A stretch of 64,000 bases of DNA from Melampsora larici-populina 98AG31 (Eukaryota; Basidiomycota; Pucciniomycetes; Pucciniales; Melampsoraceae), in contig NW_006768772.1 in NCBI RefSeq assembly GCF_000204055.1, positions 539,292 through 603,291 on the forward strand, read 5' to 3'. Positions 12,688-22,829 of the stretch are shown in pieces (the first letter of the stretch is position 1; the number at the start of each line of letters is the position of its first letter). Under the pieces are notes generated by a model, which was given only the letters and a program-made list of their open reading frames with translations, was not told the origin of the DNA and ran no database searches. Made by a program: the position numbers and the translations under genes.

Positions 12688-13532
12688 GGGGCTCTCAAAC
12701 CTGACCCGGTTTTCAAAACCCAGTGACCCAGTTGACTTTTTGGCAGTAACTTTGTATATAAATTTGAAATTTATTGACAGCTCCCAGCCAAAAAGTCAAC
12801 TGGTCAACTGGTTTTTTGGGAAGTCTGGCAAGCTTGTGAAGCTCAGATCCTNNNNNNNNNNNNNNNNNNNNNNNNNNNNNNNNNNNNNNNNNNNNNNNNN
12901 NNNNNNNNNNNNNNNNNNNNNNNNNNNNNNNNNNNNNNNNNNNNNNNNNNNNNNNNNNNNNNNNNNNNNNNNNNNNNNNNNNNNNNNNNNNNNNNNNNNN
13001 NNNNNNNNNNNNNNNNNNNNNNNNNNNNNNNNNNNNNNNNNNNNNNNNNNNNNNNNNNNNNNNNNNNNNNNNNNNNNNNNNNNNNNNNNNNNNNNNNNNN
13101 NNNNNNNNNNNNNNNNNNNNNNNNNNNNNNNNNNNNNNNNNNNNNNNNNNNNNNNNNNNNNNNNNNNNNNNNNNNNNNNNNNNNNNNNNNNNNNNNNNNN
13201 NNNNNNNNNNNNNNNNNNNNNNNNNNNNNNNNNNNNNNNNNNNNNNNNNNNNNNNNNNNNNNNNNNNNNNNNNNNNNNNNNNNNNNNNNNNNNNNNNNNN
13301 NNNNNNNNNNNNNNNNNNNNNNNNNNNNNNNNNNNNNNNNNNNNNNNNNNNNNNNNNNNNNNNNNNNNNNNNNNNNNNNNNNNNNNNNNNNNNNNNNNNN
13401 NNNNNNNNNNNNNNNNNNNNNNNNNNNNNNNNNNNNNNNNNNNNNNNNNNNNNNNNNNNNNNNNNNNNNNNNNNNNNNNNNNNNNNNNNNNNNNNNNNNN
13501 NNNNNNNNNNNCGGGTCAGGTTTGAGAGCCCC
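12688..13532. mobile_element. TA-flanked inverted-repeat element containing a 660-base assembly gap
   Basis: The left end GGGGCTCTCAAACCTGACCC (12688 on) and right end (13512-13532) are exact complements, with TA directly outside each (12686-12687 and 13533-13534). Bases 12852-13511 are N, so the element's interior is unknown and may hold a transposase or another repeat. Just inside the left end a second small hairpin (CCAGTTGACTTTTTGGC and its complement) brackets about 50 bases. The apparent long frames through the N run are artefacts. Confidence 0.7.
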
Positions 13533-13534
13533 TA

Positions 13535-14104
13535 TTGCATCAGAATCCAGATTGTATCTGCCCCTCAATCAAACATCCTCTCTCGCAGGCTCGCTCGCCG
13601 ACACGCCGAGAGGGACTTACTTATGTAAATTTGATCAAACATCCGATCATCATCCTCATCTTTCAACAAGTATGAGTATTGTCAGTAAAAGTGTATCTCT
13701 CTATTTTAGCCATCTCGTATGCAACTCAGAGATGGCTCCAAGTAACAATTGCCAAGTTGTCACAGCCTGCGCTGGCTCCGCAACCTGCTTATAGCTGCTT
13801 ATGTAAAACCCCTTTGCGGTTTTGTGGGGCTGAAAATATTTTGTAAAAACTTCAGACTCATCTTTGACCTTTCTAATGCCAAACTGAATCATATCGCATC
13901 TCATAGGAGTTTTAGAGCTCTTGGTATGCCGCTAATCTTCACTGAAGGAATTTAGTTTAGATCCTTCTAGACTTGCTGCGCTGCAGTACTCAATCAATCA
14001 AACACAAAAAAAAAAGAGTTTGACCAATTTTCTTGATTTGGAATTGAGAAAAGGGTTATGATTCTGAACAAATCCCCTTCCGTTGCTGTTCATAATCATA
14101 TAGA
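13535..14104. other. Spacer, nothing recognised
   Basis: About 570 bases between two inverted-repeat elements. Short frames on both strands (13701-13955) show no domain. No repeat, RNA or promoter motif could be supported. Confidence 0.35.
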
Positions 14105-14582
14105 TTTACGGTACTCAAAGCAAGTACATATGTAGGCGTACATAGTTTGCGCTACATATGTACTTTTTTTGGCGGGGAAAAGAACAAAAATATACTTTTG
14201 GTCTCGTTTTTACGGAAGCCGTGACGTGAAGTGACCGCCACCGTTTTTTCAAAACTTCGGTTTTCGGTTTTCGGTTTTTGGAATTTGGGCATGTCCTTCA
14301 ATTTTTGATACACACCACGGGCTACCATCACCGAGAACACCAACTGACACCATCACCACCACCAAGGGTTTATTCCACACTTGTATTTTCACTCAGCACC
14401 CACCACCGAGCATTTTTTCCACATCTGTCTTTTCACCACCAGCTAGCTATGTACGAACATCACCACCCACCACCGAGCTATCTTTTCACACTTGTCTTTT
14501 CACCAATCTAGCTATCACCACCACCACCCAGCTTGAGTATCTTTTATCAAAGTCCAGACTTGTTTCAATTATCACTCACTCA

Positions 14583-14680
14583 ATCAACTTGGTATCATTT
14601 ACAGTCAATAAACTTGTAATCAACTTGGTATCATTCACAGTCAATAAACTTGTAATCAACTTGGTATCATTTACAGTCAC
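14583..14680 (+). repeat. 36-bp tandem repeat, 2.7 copies
   Basis: The unit beginning ATCAACTTGGTATCATTTAC recurs at 14583, 14619 and 14655 (period exactly 36) with one substitution. It lies inside the 1.55-kb inverted-repeat element, downstream of a looser CACCACC-rich repeated stretch at 14340-14540. Confidence 0.8.
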
Positions 14681-15004
14681 AAATCACCTTACCCCTCAAT
14701 AAATCAACAACCTTTCTGATCAAAGAAACTGTTGGTTTTCCAAATAGGTTGAATTTTGAGGAGGTGATTGTCAAGATCAACCTCAATTGTTTGAGAACTC
14801 AGAATAATCAAAAATACTTGGCATACATTTTTTAAAACAGCCTCATGATTGAAATGTCGTAAGTTGTGTAAAACAATCAATAAGTAAGTGATACAAACTC
14901 TGTGAAATGATCAGGTTCCAGATTGTAATCACCATGATTTGTGATTATACTCTTTGCAATTCGAAGATACTTATGTAAATTTTTTGTTCAGATGAGGGCC
15001 AGCC

Positions 15005-15330
15005 AATTCAGCATTTTGATGTGTAGTTAGTGTAAGAATTAATGGATCGATAAGAAGTTAAAGAAGAAACTTCAAAGGTGAACACAATGAGTGTTGAGAT
15101 AAGAGCTTTCAGAGTTAGTTGTGATGTGTAGTAGGATCGAGTGGATCAATTTTTTGTTGAGATAAGAGCAAGCCGATGGAGCTTTTTGATGCAATGGGTA
15201 GTTTAAACATGAGTGGTTCGATATGAAGTTGACGAAGAAATTTAAAAGGTTAACACAACAGGTGTTGAGATAAGAGCTCGCCAATTCGACTGTGATGTGT
15301 AGTAGGATCTATTAGTTTAATTTGAACTAC
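15005..15330. repeat. Degenerate direct duplication, period about 170 bp
   Basis: The motif GTGTTGAGATAAGAGCT occurs at about 15091 and 15261. Surrounding text (GAAGTT-AAGAAG, GATGTGTAGTAGGATC) repeats with the same offset. Inside the 1.55-kb inverted-repeat element. No coding frame. Confidence 0.55.
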
Positions 15331-15720
15331 AATACTTTGGTATTGATTGATACGATTGAAGTTGATAAGATTTGAGATGTGGTTTGATTGAGTCAAAGTC
15401 TGGATATTTGAAGGCACAAGAGTTGAATCGGTCGAGCAGTTTGACCGACTCACTGTAAATTGAGAGGGAGGCATGGTTGCTTTTCAAAAAAATTGAAGGA
15501 AATGCCCAAATTCCAAAAACCAAAAACCGAAAACCGAAGTTTTGAAAAAACGGTGGCGGTCACTTCACGTCACGGCTTCCGTACGTTTTCCCTGCCAAAA
15601 AAAAGTATGTAGCAAAAAGTATGTACGCGTACATACTTGCTTCGAGTACCGTAATTTTCAATGGAGCTCCTCACATAAAAATCAAATCCTAGAACAGGAG
15701 CAAATTAAAATGATTTGTTA

Positions 15721-15809
15721 CAGTCGATTGCAGAAAGCTTGGAAACTTTTGCCCGCCAAACTTGAGCAAATTGGCGTGGAATTCTTTCCAAGCTTTGTGA
15801 AATTGACTG
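15721..15809. mobile_element. Tiny hairpin element (MITE), 89 bp, TA-flanked
   Basis: Ends read CAGTCGATTGCAGAAAGC and its near-complement, folding over almost the whole length, with TA on both sides (15719-15720, 15810-15811). A partial relative follows at about 15830-15900 and another half-copy is at 12408. The CAGT start is typical of pogo/Fot1-type ends. Confidence 0.7.
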
Positions 15810-15811
15810 TA

Positions 15812-18036
15812 CATACAATCATTTTACAAAATCTTGTTGACCAAACTTGCCCGCAAGACTCCAGCAAATTGGCGGAGAATTTGTGACAAGCTTTTCTGAC
15901 ATGAATGTAAGATAATGATCTTCATATGATGATTTGAAGGATTTCCTTTTGAAAAAGAAAAAGTCAAAGTCAGTTTGTTTTTCTTTTGCACAGCGCACAT
16001 TTTTCTATATTCTCACAAATCAAAACAAAAGGCAAAACCATTCAAAAGACGCATGTCTTCGTTATACTTAAACTTGGGCTGTGTCTTGCAGTGCATGATG
16101 CATATACCAAAGCCGATTGAACATTCACCACTTGTCAAAAAAATCGAAAAACTTTCAATTTGAGTTAATCAAGAGTCAGGGGGTAGGATCATCATTAAAG
16201 TCATGACAAGAAATGAATCGTTTCCCGTGAGACTTTTTGGCTGATGTCGAAGTTGAAGATACATGGACTAGGAGCGAGCTTCTAGAAAGGAGAATAGGTT
16301 GCACGTGCTAAAGATGTAACGTAGCCCCGACGATCGCGTCGCGTAAAATTACACTGCTGTGCTCTTGACCATCTCCGACTATAGATCACCTCTTTACCTT
16401 GACTTTGAAGATGCTCTTTACCCTCGAGATGATCATATATAAACACGTGGATGATTCATGAATTCCGGTTCTTCCCACTTTTATATTCTTCCTCAAAGAC
16501 ATTATTGATATCTTCCTAAAAAGTATCCTCTTATATTTTCGAGATCATTTACTCTCATAGGTTTATACATTGATCTCTATAATTTTTTCGATCCCACCCA
16601 CCTCTCCCGTTTTTACCTACTTTTTAGACCACCCCATAGCACCCCATAGCGGACCTATTTGATGCTTATGAGTCTTGCACTGTATATAAACTATCCTCCA
16701 TAGTCCTTGATTTCATTGCAATTAGGGCTCTACGCCCCGATTCAAGCTAAAAACACCTATCGTGAGTTTTAGCTGGTAATCAACACAAAAACCTATTCTT
16801 ACGTAATAATCTGTCGAAGAAGTCTCAGCAAGAATTCACATCTTGTAAACGTAGACTACTCTTGAATTTCTGATAAAGAAGCTTATCAACTTATCAACTT
16901 CAACTGAAGTTGGTTTATCACTTCAAATGCCATGGAGATATATGCATTTCGATGGTTTATCAGATTACGTGATACAAAGGTTGGCTTGAATATCTGTTGA
17001 AATATGCCGTCTGATGGGGTTCATGTTCTGTGATGCCCTATAGGCTATCGATAACTTCTTGAGCGGTTTATCTCATGTTCGGAATGTTGAAGATCTCTTC
17101 TCGCTATCCAGAAACTAACTTTGAACCATGTTTTGGTGTTCTTATTAATGAATTATTTCAGACGCTTGACAAAGAGTGATATGTATGTAGATTTATTTTC
17201 AGAAACATGCCTTTGAACTTTTCTCATATCAGGCTTAAAAACACATTGTCCATTCCAAAGTTTATCTCAGCAAGTTATCTTTCTTCGTACAAATCGGTAT
17301 TGATGGAAATAATTCGATTTCAAAAGCATTTTGATTACAATGGAGAAAAAACGCATACATTCAAGCTCTGATCTTTCCATCATCATTTCAGCCTTTTCCT
17401 ATCAAGATGAGGTAGAACAGATCAAGAAATGAATATAGTCAACTCAAATTGGGATCTGTGAGTGAGAGTGAGAGGGCTGAATTGCGGATCGGGGTATGTT
17501 CTGGTAGCGTCCATTATGCTTTCTGATTTTTTTCCTTTCATGAAGATGGTATTAACATTCTATCTATCACATGGGGTTTCATAGGATTTCATACGCAAAT
17601 TCATGTGTGGGATATGAGTGAAGGTCTACAGAGACATCGTATATACATGACCTCCAGATGGTTCATTAACTCCGGTGGAATTTTTTCTGGATCTAGCGGT
17701 AGAGATATGGAACACTTTTAATTAGAGCTAGCCTGTTTGGCAGTCTATCATGTGAGAAGACCCGCTGGGAAGCAGGAAGCGCTCCTTTTGACACAATGAG
17801 TACAACGGCCGACAATGCTCTCTTATCAGCTGCGTTCATGAAGTATGAAGGATTCTTCAATCAAAGTTATTGTGAATCAATGTTGCATTGCCAATAATCT
17901 TAATCTAGCCAAATACAAGGCAGATCGTCATGGTTTTACCTGTGTTCCCTTGCAGAGAGAATCGAGTTCATTAGAAGTCAATAATTATAAAAATCATGAG
18001 TTTCTGGGACCCAAATGGAACTTCAGTTGTGTTCAG
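15812..18036. other. Long spacer, possible promoter-like stretch at about 16400
   Basis: About 2.2 kb without a recognisable gene. At 16432-16450 a TATATAAA box is followed by CACGTG, and pyrimidine-rich sequence follows. This resembles a fungal promoter, but no open frame with a known domain lies downstream (16560-17800). It may be a decayed element or gene. Confidence 0.3.
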
Positions 18037-18183
18037 TAGGTGCCTTCAAACTAGGGAAAAGTTGAAATGTTGAACAGAAAAATTGGGAACCGTGTAATTA
18101 CAATACAAGCGATACAACACTGTAGTGAAATCATAGTTTTTCATTACACACCTTTTTACTGCTTCAAAACTGTGAAGCCCTAT

Positions 18184-18546
18184 TGTTACGGCTGAGATGA
18201 CAAGGCACTGGTGATGGCTTGGCATCTGGCCTAGTCTCATCCATTTTCGGTTAGCCCAGTTGGAAGATCTAAGAAGATCAGGGCGGTTTCACTTATTCCT
18301 TTTCGTCATAATTTGTAACGCCATGCGAAACTTGTTTTGTATAAAACTTCATTGTTCTTCTCTACTAGTTGTGTTTCTCTATTGTTACATCTTCACTTTG
18401 TTTTGGTAGAATTACACTGACACTAGTACTACTAGGTTAGAACTTTATTTCTCTTTTATGCAATTGTTACATCTTCACTTTGTTTCGGTAGAATTACACT
18501 GACACTAGTACTACTAGTTTGCGTTTCATCCCGTTTCGTCCCATCA
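18184..18546 (+). repeat. 5' LTR of the Copia element
   Basis: 363 bp, starts TGTTACGGCTGAG and ends CCATCA. It contains a TATAAAA box at about 18340 and an internal 55-bp direct duplication (18381-18435 and 18463-18517, ATTGTTACATCTTCACTTTG...), also present in the 3' LTR. The duplicated block may carry enhancer or polyadenylation signals. Confidence 0.95.
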
Positions 18547-18556
18547 GGTTATGAGC
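18547..18556 (+). promoter_or_regulatory. Primer binding site, complementary to the initiator-tRNA anticodon region
   Basis: GGTTATGAGC directly follows the 5' LTR. It is the complement of GCTCATAACC, the anticodon stem-loop of fungal initiator methionine tRNA, rather than of a tRNA 3' end. Copia of Drosophila and yeast Ty5 are known to prime from such a half-tRNA. The ATG inside this site (18551-18553, complement of the CAU anticodon) is also the first codon of the Gag-Pol frame. Confidence 0.75.
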
Positions 18557-21500
18557 TTTACCGTACCCGACGAAAACGATTTATCCTTTGAAAGCGCTAC
18601 GTCCGATCCTACCACTCTGAACAATCAAAATCTTGACAATCAAAACAATCAACAGACTTCATCGAACCCGTTTGCTACCACTATTGAACCTGACGAAGAC
18701 TCGTTACGATCCAGTACCATGAGCGCTGGAACTCCCATGGAAGGACAAATCATCGGTCTCCAACCCGTCGGTGGTCCTCCCGGTGTTGATAACTTGCAGA
18801 ACCTTCAGCAAAACCTGCAACAGAATCAACAAACCATCAATAACGCTCCTCAGATGGTACATCAAACAATCCATAATGTTTTCACAATTGCTGGCAGTGA
18901 AAACACCGACTCTTGGATTGTACGAACCCGTAACTGTCAAGTGAAATTGGCAAGTCTTGCTCAACTAGCATCTGATGGATCGAACTTCGATGTGTGGGAC
19001 TCAGACATCCAGGAATATCTGGAAATAATGACTGGGTGCATTGACTATCTTCATCCGGCTGCTATACCTTTGGTAGCTGGTTGGCGTGAAGACATCGCAA
19101 GAGGGATCAACGGTTTATTTCATTGGACCGTTGATCGTCATATCGGAATGCGTCTGAAGGAACATTCTCCCATTCCCTCAGCTCGTTATGCGTACCTCAA
19201 GAGTCGTTTTTCTGGTGAAACTTTTGCTGGAAGAATGTCACTCTTGAATGAATTTACCACCATCACGTACAATCCGTCATCCACAAGCATGGACGCTCAT
19301 GTCCATTCTGCTTCAACTCTGTGTCGTAAGCTCGAACGTTCAGGAATGTCAATCCCGGACGACATCTTCGCCGGCATCCTATTGAACAGTGTTCCGAAAG
19401 GATTCCCTAATATTACGAACACCTTCGAAGCCATGATCATCAACGATCCGAAGACTATAGTCAACTCATCATCTATGATTTGGGCTATGGGAGCAGCTGA
19501 TGTTGCCCATAGGCGTGGGAATGTCACTGTGGCGGAAGGTTTAACAACTGTGGTTAATAAGTCATCTAATAAAATGTATTGTTACTATTGCAAGAAATCA
19601 GGTCACATCAAAGCTGACTGTCGTGCCCTCAAGGCCAAGAACAAGGAGCGCCAAAATCCGGTAGCTTCAATTTCCGAAACTCGAGTCATAGAACCACAGT
19701 TCGCCGACATCGATTTTTCAGGGTGTGTGGAAGTCAGTCATATCGTGGTTTCTCAACTGGACACTGACATCACACCTTCTACCATCATCTTCGATACTGG
19801 CGCAACTCATCATGTCTTTAATCAACGTTCTCATTTTTCATCTTTTTGCAACATTACACCCCTTCCAGTTAAAATGGCAAACAATTCATCTTCTTCCTTT
19901 ATAACTGGTGTTGGTCGTGTACGCATATGCAATGTAGCAAACTCAGACGAGTTTTTAGATGTAGAGAATGTGTATTTTTGTGAGACTCTGCGCCATAGTC
20001 TTTTATCCGGAATTCAACTGGAAGAAGACGGTATATCTTTTAGAAACTCTAAGAATGGTATTGAATCATGGAAAAACAAATCAAGAATCTTAACAGCTCA
20101 AAAGTCCGGTAGAAAGTGGATTCTCAACAATCTACCATCATCAATTGAGGCTTCCGCTGTGTTAGGCGATTTCATGCTCTGGCATCGTCGTTTGGGTCAT
20201 CCCAATGATCGAACACTTCTAAAACTAATCCGTGACGGTTCCTGTGTAGGTTTGCCTGAGAAGTTGACCAAAACTGTACCCTGTGAAGACTGCGCTGTAG
20301 CCAAATCAACCAAATCTTCTACCATAGGACCATCTCTCATGTCTTACGATGGTCCCTTGCAGCTTGTAGTTGCAGATTTGTGTGGACCGTTCCCAGTCAA
20401 AACAATATCTGGTTCGGAGTATTCTCTGGAAATCAGAGATGTCTTTTCTACATTTATGCGCACTTACCTTCTCAAATCAAAGAATGAAGCAGGAAATCAC
20501 ATCAAGACCTACATAGCTGAAGCTGAACAAAGGACTGGAAAGAAGGTCATTCATTGGAGAACCGACGGTGGAGGAGAATTCATCAACAACTCACTCAAGT
20601 CTTTCTTTGCAGAACGTGGTATCAAAGTCCAAACCTCTCTTCCTTACTTTCATGAACAGAATGGCTCCATTGAAAGGGCTAATCGTACTGTTCAGGCAGG
20701 AATGCGTGTTCTTCTTCAAGATTCTGGTCTACCTCGCCAATTTTGGGGCTTCGCCATTACAGCTGCTACGGATCTTCACAACAAAACACCTAACAGCAAC
20801 ACCGGATCAAAAACTCCCACCGAATTAATGTTCGGTTTTGCTCCTCAGGTTGATCACTTACGCATCTTTGGAAGCTGGGCATTTGTTCATGTCCCAGCCG
20901 AAAAACGTCGCAAACTTGATGAAAGAGCTATCAAATGCAGGTTTGTGGGGTATTTGGAGGCCAGTAAGGGCTGGCGCTTCTGGAACCCTGCGACTAATGA
21001 ATTTCTTGATTCAGCACATGCTTGTTGGCTTCAAGAAAAATCTTTATTGGATTCCATTCCTAATCAAATCAATTCCTCTACAAACGACATCACCTCCCTT
21101 AATCACATCCTAACATCGGAAGACTCAATCAAGAACCATGAAGATCTTCGACTTCTATTTGAATCCCTTTCTCTATCATATACACTCGAAGACAAACAAT
21201 TCACTCGCACAGTTCGAGAACAAGACGAATTCATCACTCTGCTGCAAGCTAAAGCGGCCGGAATTGCTCAACGTCTTCCTCGAAGCTATCAGGAGGCTGT
21301 TCAAGGTGAATATGGAAATGACTGGAAGGAGGCGTGCAGAAAAGAAATCAAAATGTTGGTCAGGTTGAACGTGTGGGAGGAGGTGCCTTTGCCAGAGGGG
21401 CAAAAGGCGGTGTCTAGTAAGTGGGTGTTTGTTGAAAAGATTGATTCGAGTGGTAACGTCTATAAGAGGAAAGCAAGGTTTGTAGTTCGAGGTTTTACTC

Positions 21501-22798
21501 AGAGAGAGGGTGTGGATTTTTTGGAGACCTTCGCACCGACTGCCAAATTTACGTCTCTCATGATCATTTTTTCAATCACCGTCAACAAAGGGTGGCACAT
21601 TCGAGGATTCAACATTGTCTCAGCCTACCCTCATAGCCCTATCGACGAAACCATCTATGTCAGGCCAACAGATGGAGTTTCAACTCAATTACCCAACTAT
21701 GTGCTTTTATTGAGACGAGCACTTTACGGCACCAAGCAGGCGGCTCGGTGCTGGTGGAAACATTTTTCTTCCGTCTTATCTGGCATGGGTTGTCGCTATT
21801 GCATCAATGACCAGAGTTTATACGTCCTTCACTACAAGGATAGTATAGCAATTTTATGGATACATGTTGACGACGGAGTCATTTGCGGCTCGTCAGTTGA
21901 AATCATTTCATTCATCCATGAATCATTACTCAAATTGTTTCAAGTCACCTGGAACGATAACTTAGAACAAATTGTTGGAATCAACATCAAATACACACCA
22001 GATGGTATTTTCTTATCGCAACCATCTTTAACTTACAACGTTTTGGAATCTACAGGTTTTACAACCTCAAAAACTTCAACTCCTATGATCGCCAATCTCA
22101 ATCTCGAGACTTCGGACGTGGACGCCGTTGGACTCAACTCATCATCTTATCTTTCGGTCCTTGGTTCCCTATCTTATCTTGCTATTGGTACTCGTCCGGA
22201 CATCGCGTTTTTGGTGAATTATTTAGCTAGGTTTTCATCCAAGCCTGGAGAAACTCATTGGCTAGCTTTAAAACACTTGCTCAGGTATCTTAGTGGGACA
22301 AAAGATGAAGGAATTTATTTTAGAAAGAATGATAATGATAGTGCTTTGGTTACGTTTTGTGATGCGAATTGGGGGGGGGGATTTTCTAGATCTACTCATG
22401 GGTTTGCGGTGTTTCTTTTTGGTAATATCATCTCTTGGGCTTCACGAAGACAGTCCTGTGTAGCAACTTCAACTTGCCATGCCAAATATATGGCGCTCGG
22501 CGTTGCCTCAAGAGAATCTATATGGATTCAGAACTTATTGGAAGACATCTTCAAGAAAGTTTACATTACTACTTTAAAATGTGACAACACGGCTGCAATT
22601 AAAGTCGCTCAGGATCTCCATCTCACTAAACGGTCTCACCATGTCGCAAGAGAATTTCATTACGTCAATGAACAAATATTTGACGGAAACTTGAAAATTG
22701 AATGGATAGATGGACCCAATCAGAAAGCCGATATACTCACCAAATCACTTGGTAACATCATTTTTCACATCCATAAACACAATATTTGTATGTCTTAG
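18551..22798 (+). CDS. Copia Gag-Pol polyprotein (capsid, protease, integrase, RT, RNase H)
   Basis: One 1415-codon frame. Domains in order: a capsid-like region (about 110-330); a CCHC knuckle CYYCKKSGHIKADC at 344-357; an aspartic protease FDTGATHHVF with Asp415; the integrase zinc region (LWHRRLGHPND, then CEDCAVAKSTK) and DDE residues in VADLCGPF, WRTDGGGEF and QNGSIERANR; RT from about 935 (NVWEEVPLPEG; VSSKWVFVEK; HVDDGVICG with Asp1107-1108); and RNase H (CDANW, Asp1271; KCDNTAA). Two residues look wrong. RT motif A reads FNIVSAYP, where the family has Asp before the hydrophobic residue (Asn1021). The RNase H block reads CHAKYMAL, where the family has Glu (Lys1312). Each could arise by one G-to-A change in a CpG (TTCGAC to TTCAAC, GCCGAA to GCCAAA). 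If so, this copy cannot reverse-transcribe on its own, although no stop or frameshift is present. A 10-G run sits at 22369-22380. Confidence 0.95.
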   Translation: MSFTVPDENDLSFESATSDPTTLNNQNLDNQNNQQTSSNPFATTIEPDEDSLRSSTMSAGTPMEGQIIGLQPVGGPPGVDNLQNLQQNLQQNQQTINNAPQMVHQTIHNVFTIAGSENTDSWIVRTRNCQVKLASLAQLASDGSNFDVWDSDIQEYLEIMTGCIDYLHPAAIPLVAGWREDIARGINGLFHWTVDRHIGMRLKEHSPIPSARYAYLKSRFSGETFAGRMSLLNEFTTITYNPSSTSMDAHVHSASTLCRKLERSGMSIPDDIFAGILLNSVPKGFPNITNTFEAMIINDPKTIVNSSSMIWAMGAADVAHRRGNVTVAEGLTTVVNKSSNKMYCYYCKKSGHIKADCRALKAKNKERQNPVASISETRVIEPQFADIDFSGCVEVSHIVVSQLDTDITPSTIIFDTGATHHVFNQRSHFSSFCNITPLPVKMANNSSSSFITGVGRVRICNVANSDEFLDVENVYFCETLRHSLLSGIQLEEDGISFRNSKNGIESWKNKSRILTAQKSGRKWILNNLPSSIEASAVLGDFMLWHRRLGHPNDRTLLKLIRDGSCVGLPEKLTKTVPCEDCAVAKSTKSSTIGPSLMSYDGPLQLVVADLCGPFPVKTISGSEYSLEIRDVFSTFMRTYLLKSKNEAGNHIKTYIAEAEQRTGKKVIHWRTDGGGEFINNSLKSFFAERGIKVQTSLPYFHEQNGSIERANRTVQAGMRVLLQDSGLPRQFWGFAITAATDLHNKTPNSNTGSKTPTELMFGFAPQVDHLRIFGSWAFVHVPAEKRRKLDERAIKCRFVGYLEASKGWRFWNPATNEFLDSAHACWLQEKSLLDSIPNQINSSTNDITSLNHILTSEDSIKNHEDLRLLFESLSLSYTLEDKQFTRTVREQDEFITLLQAKAAGIAQRLPRSYQEAVQGEYGNDWKEACRKEIKMLVRLNVWEEVPLPEGQKAVSSKWVFVEKIDSSGNVYKRKARFVVRGFTQREGVDFLETFAPTAKFTSLMIIFSITVNKGWHIRGFNIVSAYPHSPIDETIYVRPTDGVSTQLPNYVLLLRRALYGTKQAARCWWKHFSSVLSGMGCRYCINDQSLYVLHYKDSIAILWIHVDDGVICGSSVEIISFIHESLLKLFQVTWNDNLEQIVGINIKYTPDGIFLSQPSLTYNVLESTGFTTSKTSTPMIANLNLETSDVDAVGLNSSSYLSVLGSLSYLAIGTRPDIAFLVNYLARFSSKPGETHWLALKHLLRYLSGTKDEGIYFRKNDNDSALVTFCDANWGGGFSRSTHGFAVFLFGNIISWASRRQSCVATSTCHAKYMALGVASRESIWIQNLLEDIFKKVYITTLKCDNTAAIKVAQDLHLTKRSHHVAREFHYVNEQIFDGNLKIEWIDGPNQKADILTKSLGNIIFHIHKHNICMS

Positions 22799-22816
22799 GT
22801 GTGCTAACCTCTAAAG

Positions 22817-22829
22817 GTTGAGGGGGGGG
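22817..22829 (+). other. Polypurine tract
   Basis: A purine run (GGTTGAGGGGGGGG) ends directly against the first base of the 3' LTR. This is the expected plus-strand primer site, 18 bases after the Gag-Pol stop codon. Confidence 0.85.

Larger units (their letters stand above)
14105..15654. mobile_element. Large inverted-repeat element, 1.55 kb, arms about 150-200 bp
   Basis: The left arm (14105 to about 14310) and right arm (about 15500-15654) are near-exact inverted copies. They run from TTTACGGTACTCAAAGCAAG through a GGCGGGGAAAA block and a GACGTGAAGTGACCGCCACC block to GGAATTTGGGCAT. The left arm has about 30 extra bases. The outermost 60 bp match the ends of the two small elements at 50934-51100 and 51187-51344, so it belongs to the same family. 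The interior contains only direct repeats (separate entries) and no transposase, so it is non-autonomous. A transcript across it would fold into a long hairpin. Confidence 0.7.

Noticed and set aside
12740..13568. Long open frames on both strands across the N run
   Set aside because: They consist almost entirely of undetermined residues; the gap has no stop codons because it has no sequence.
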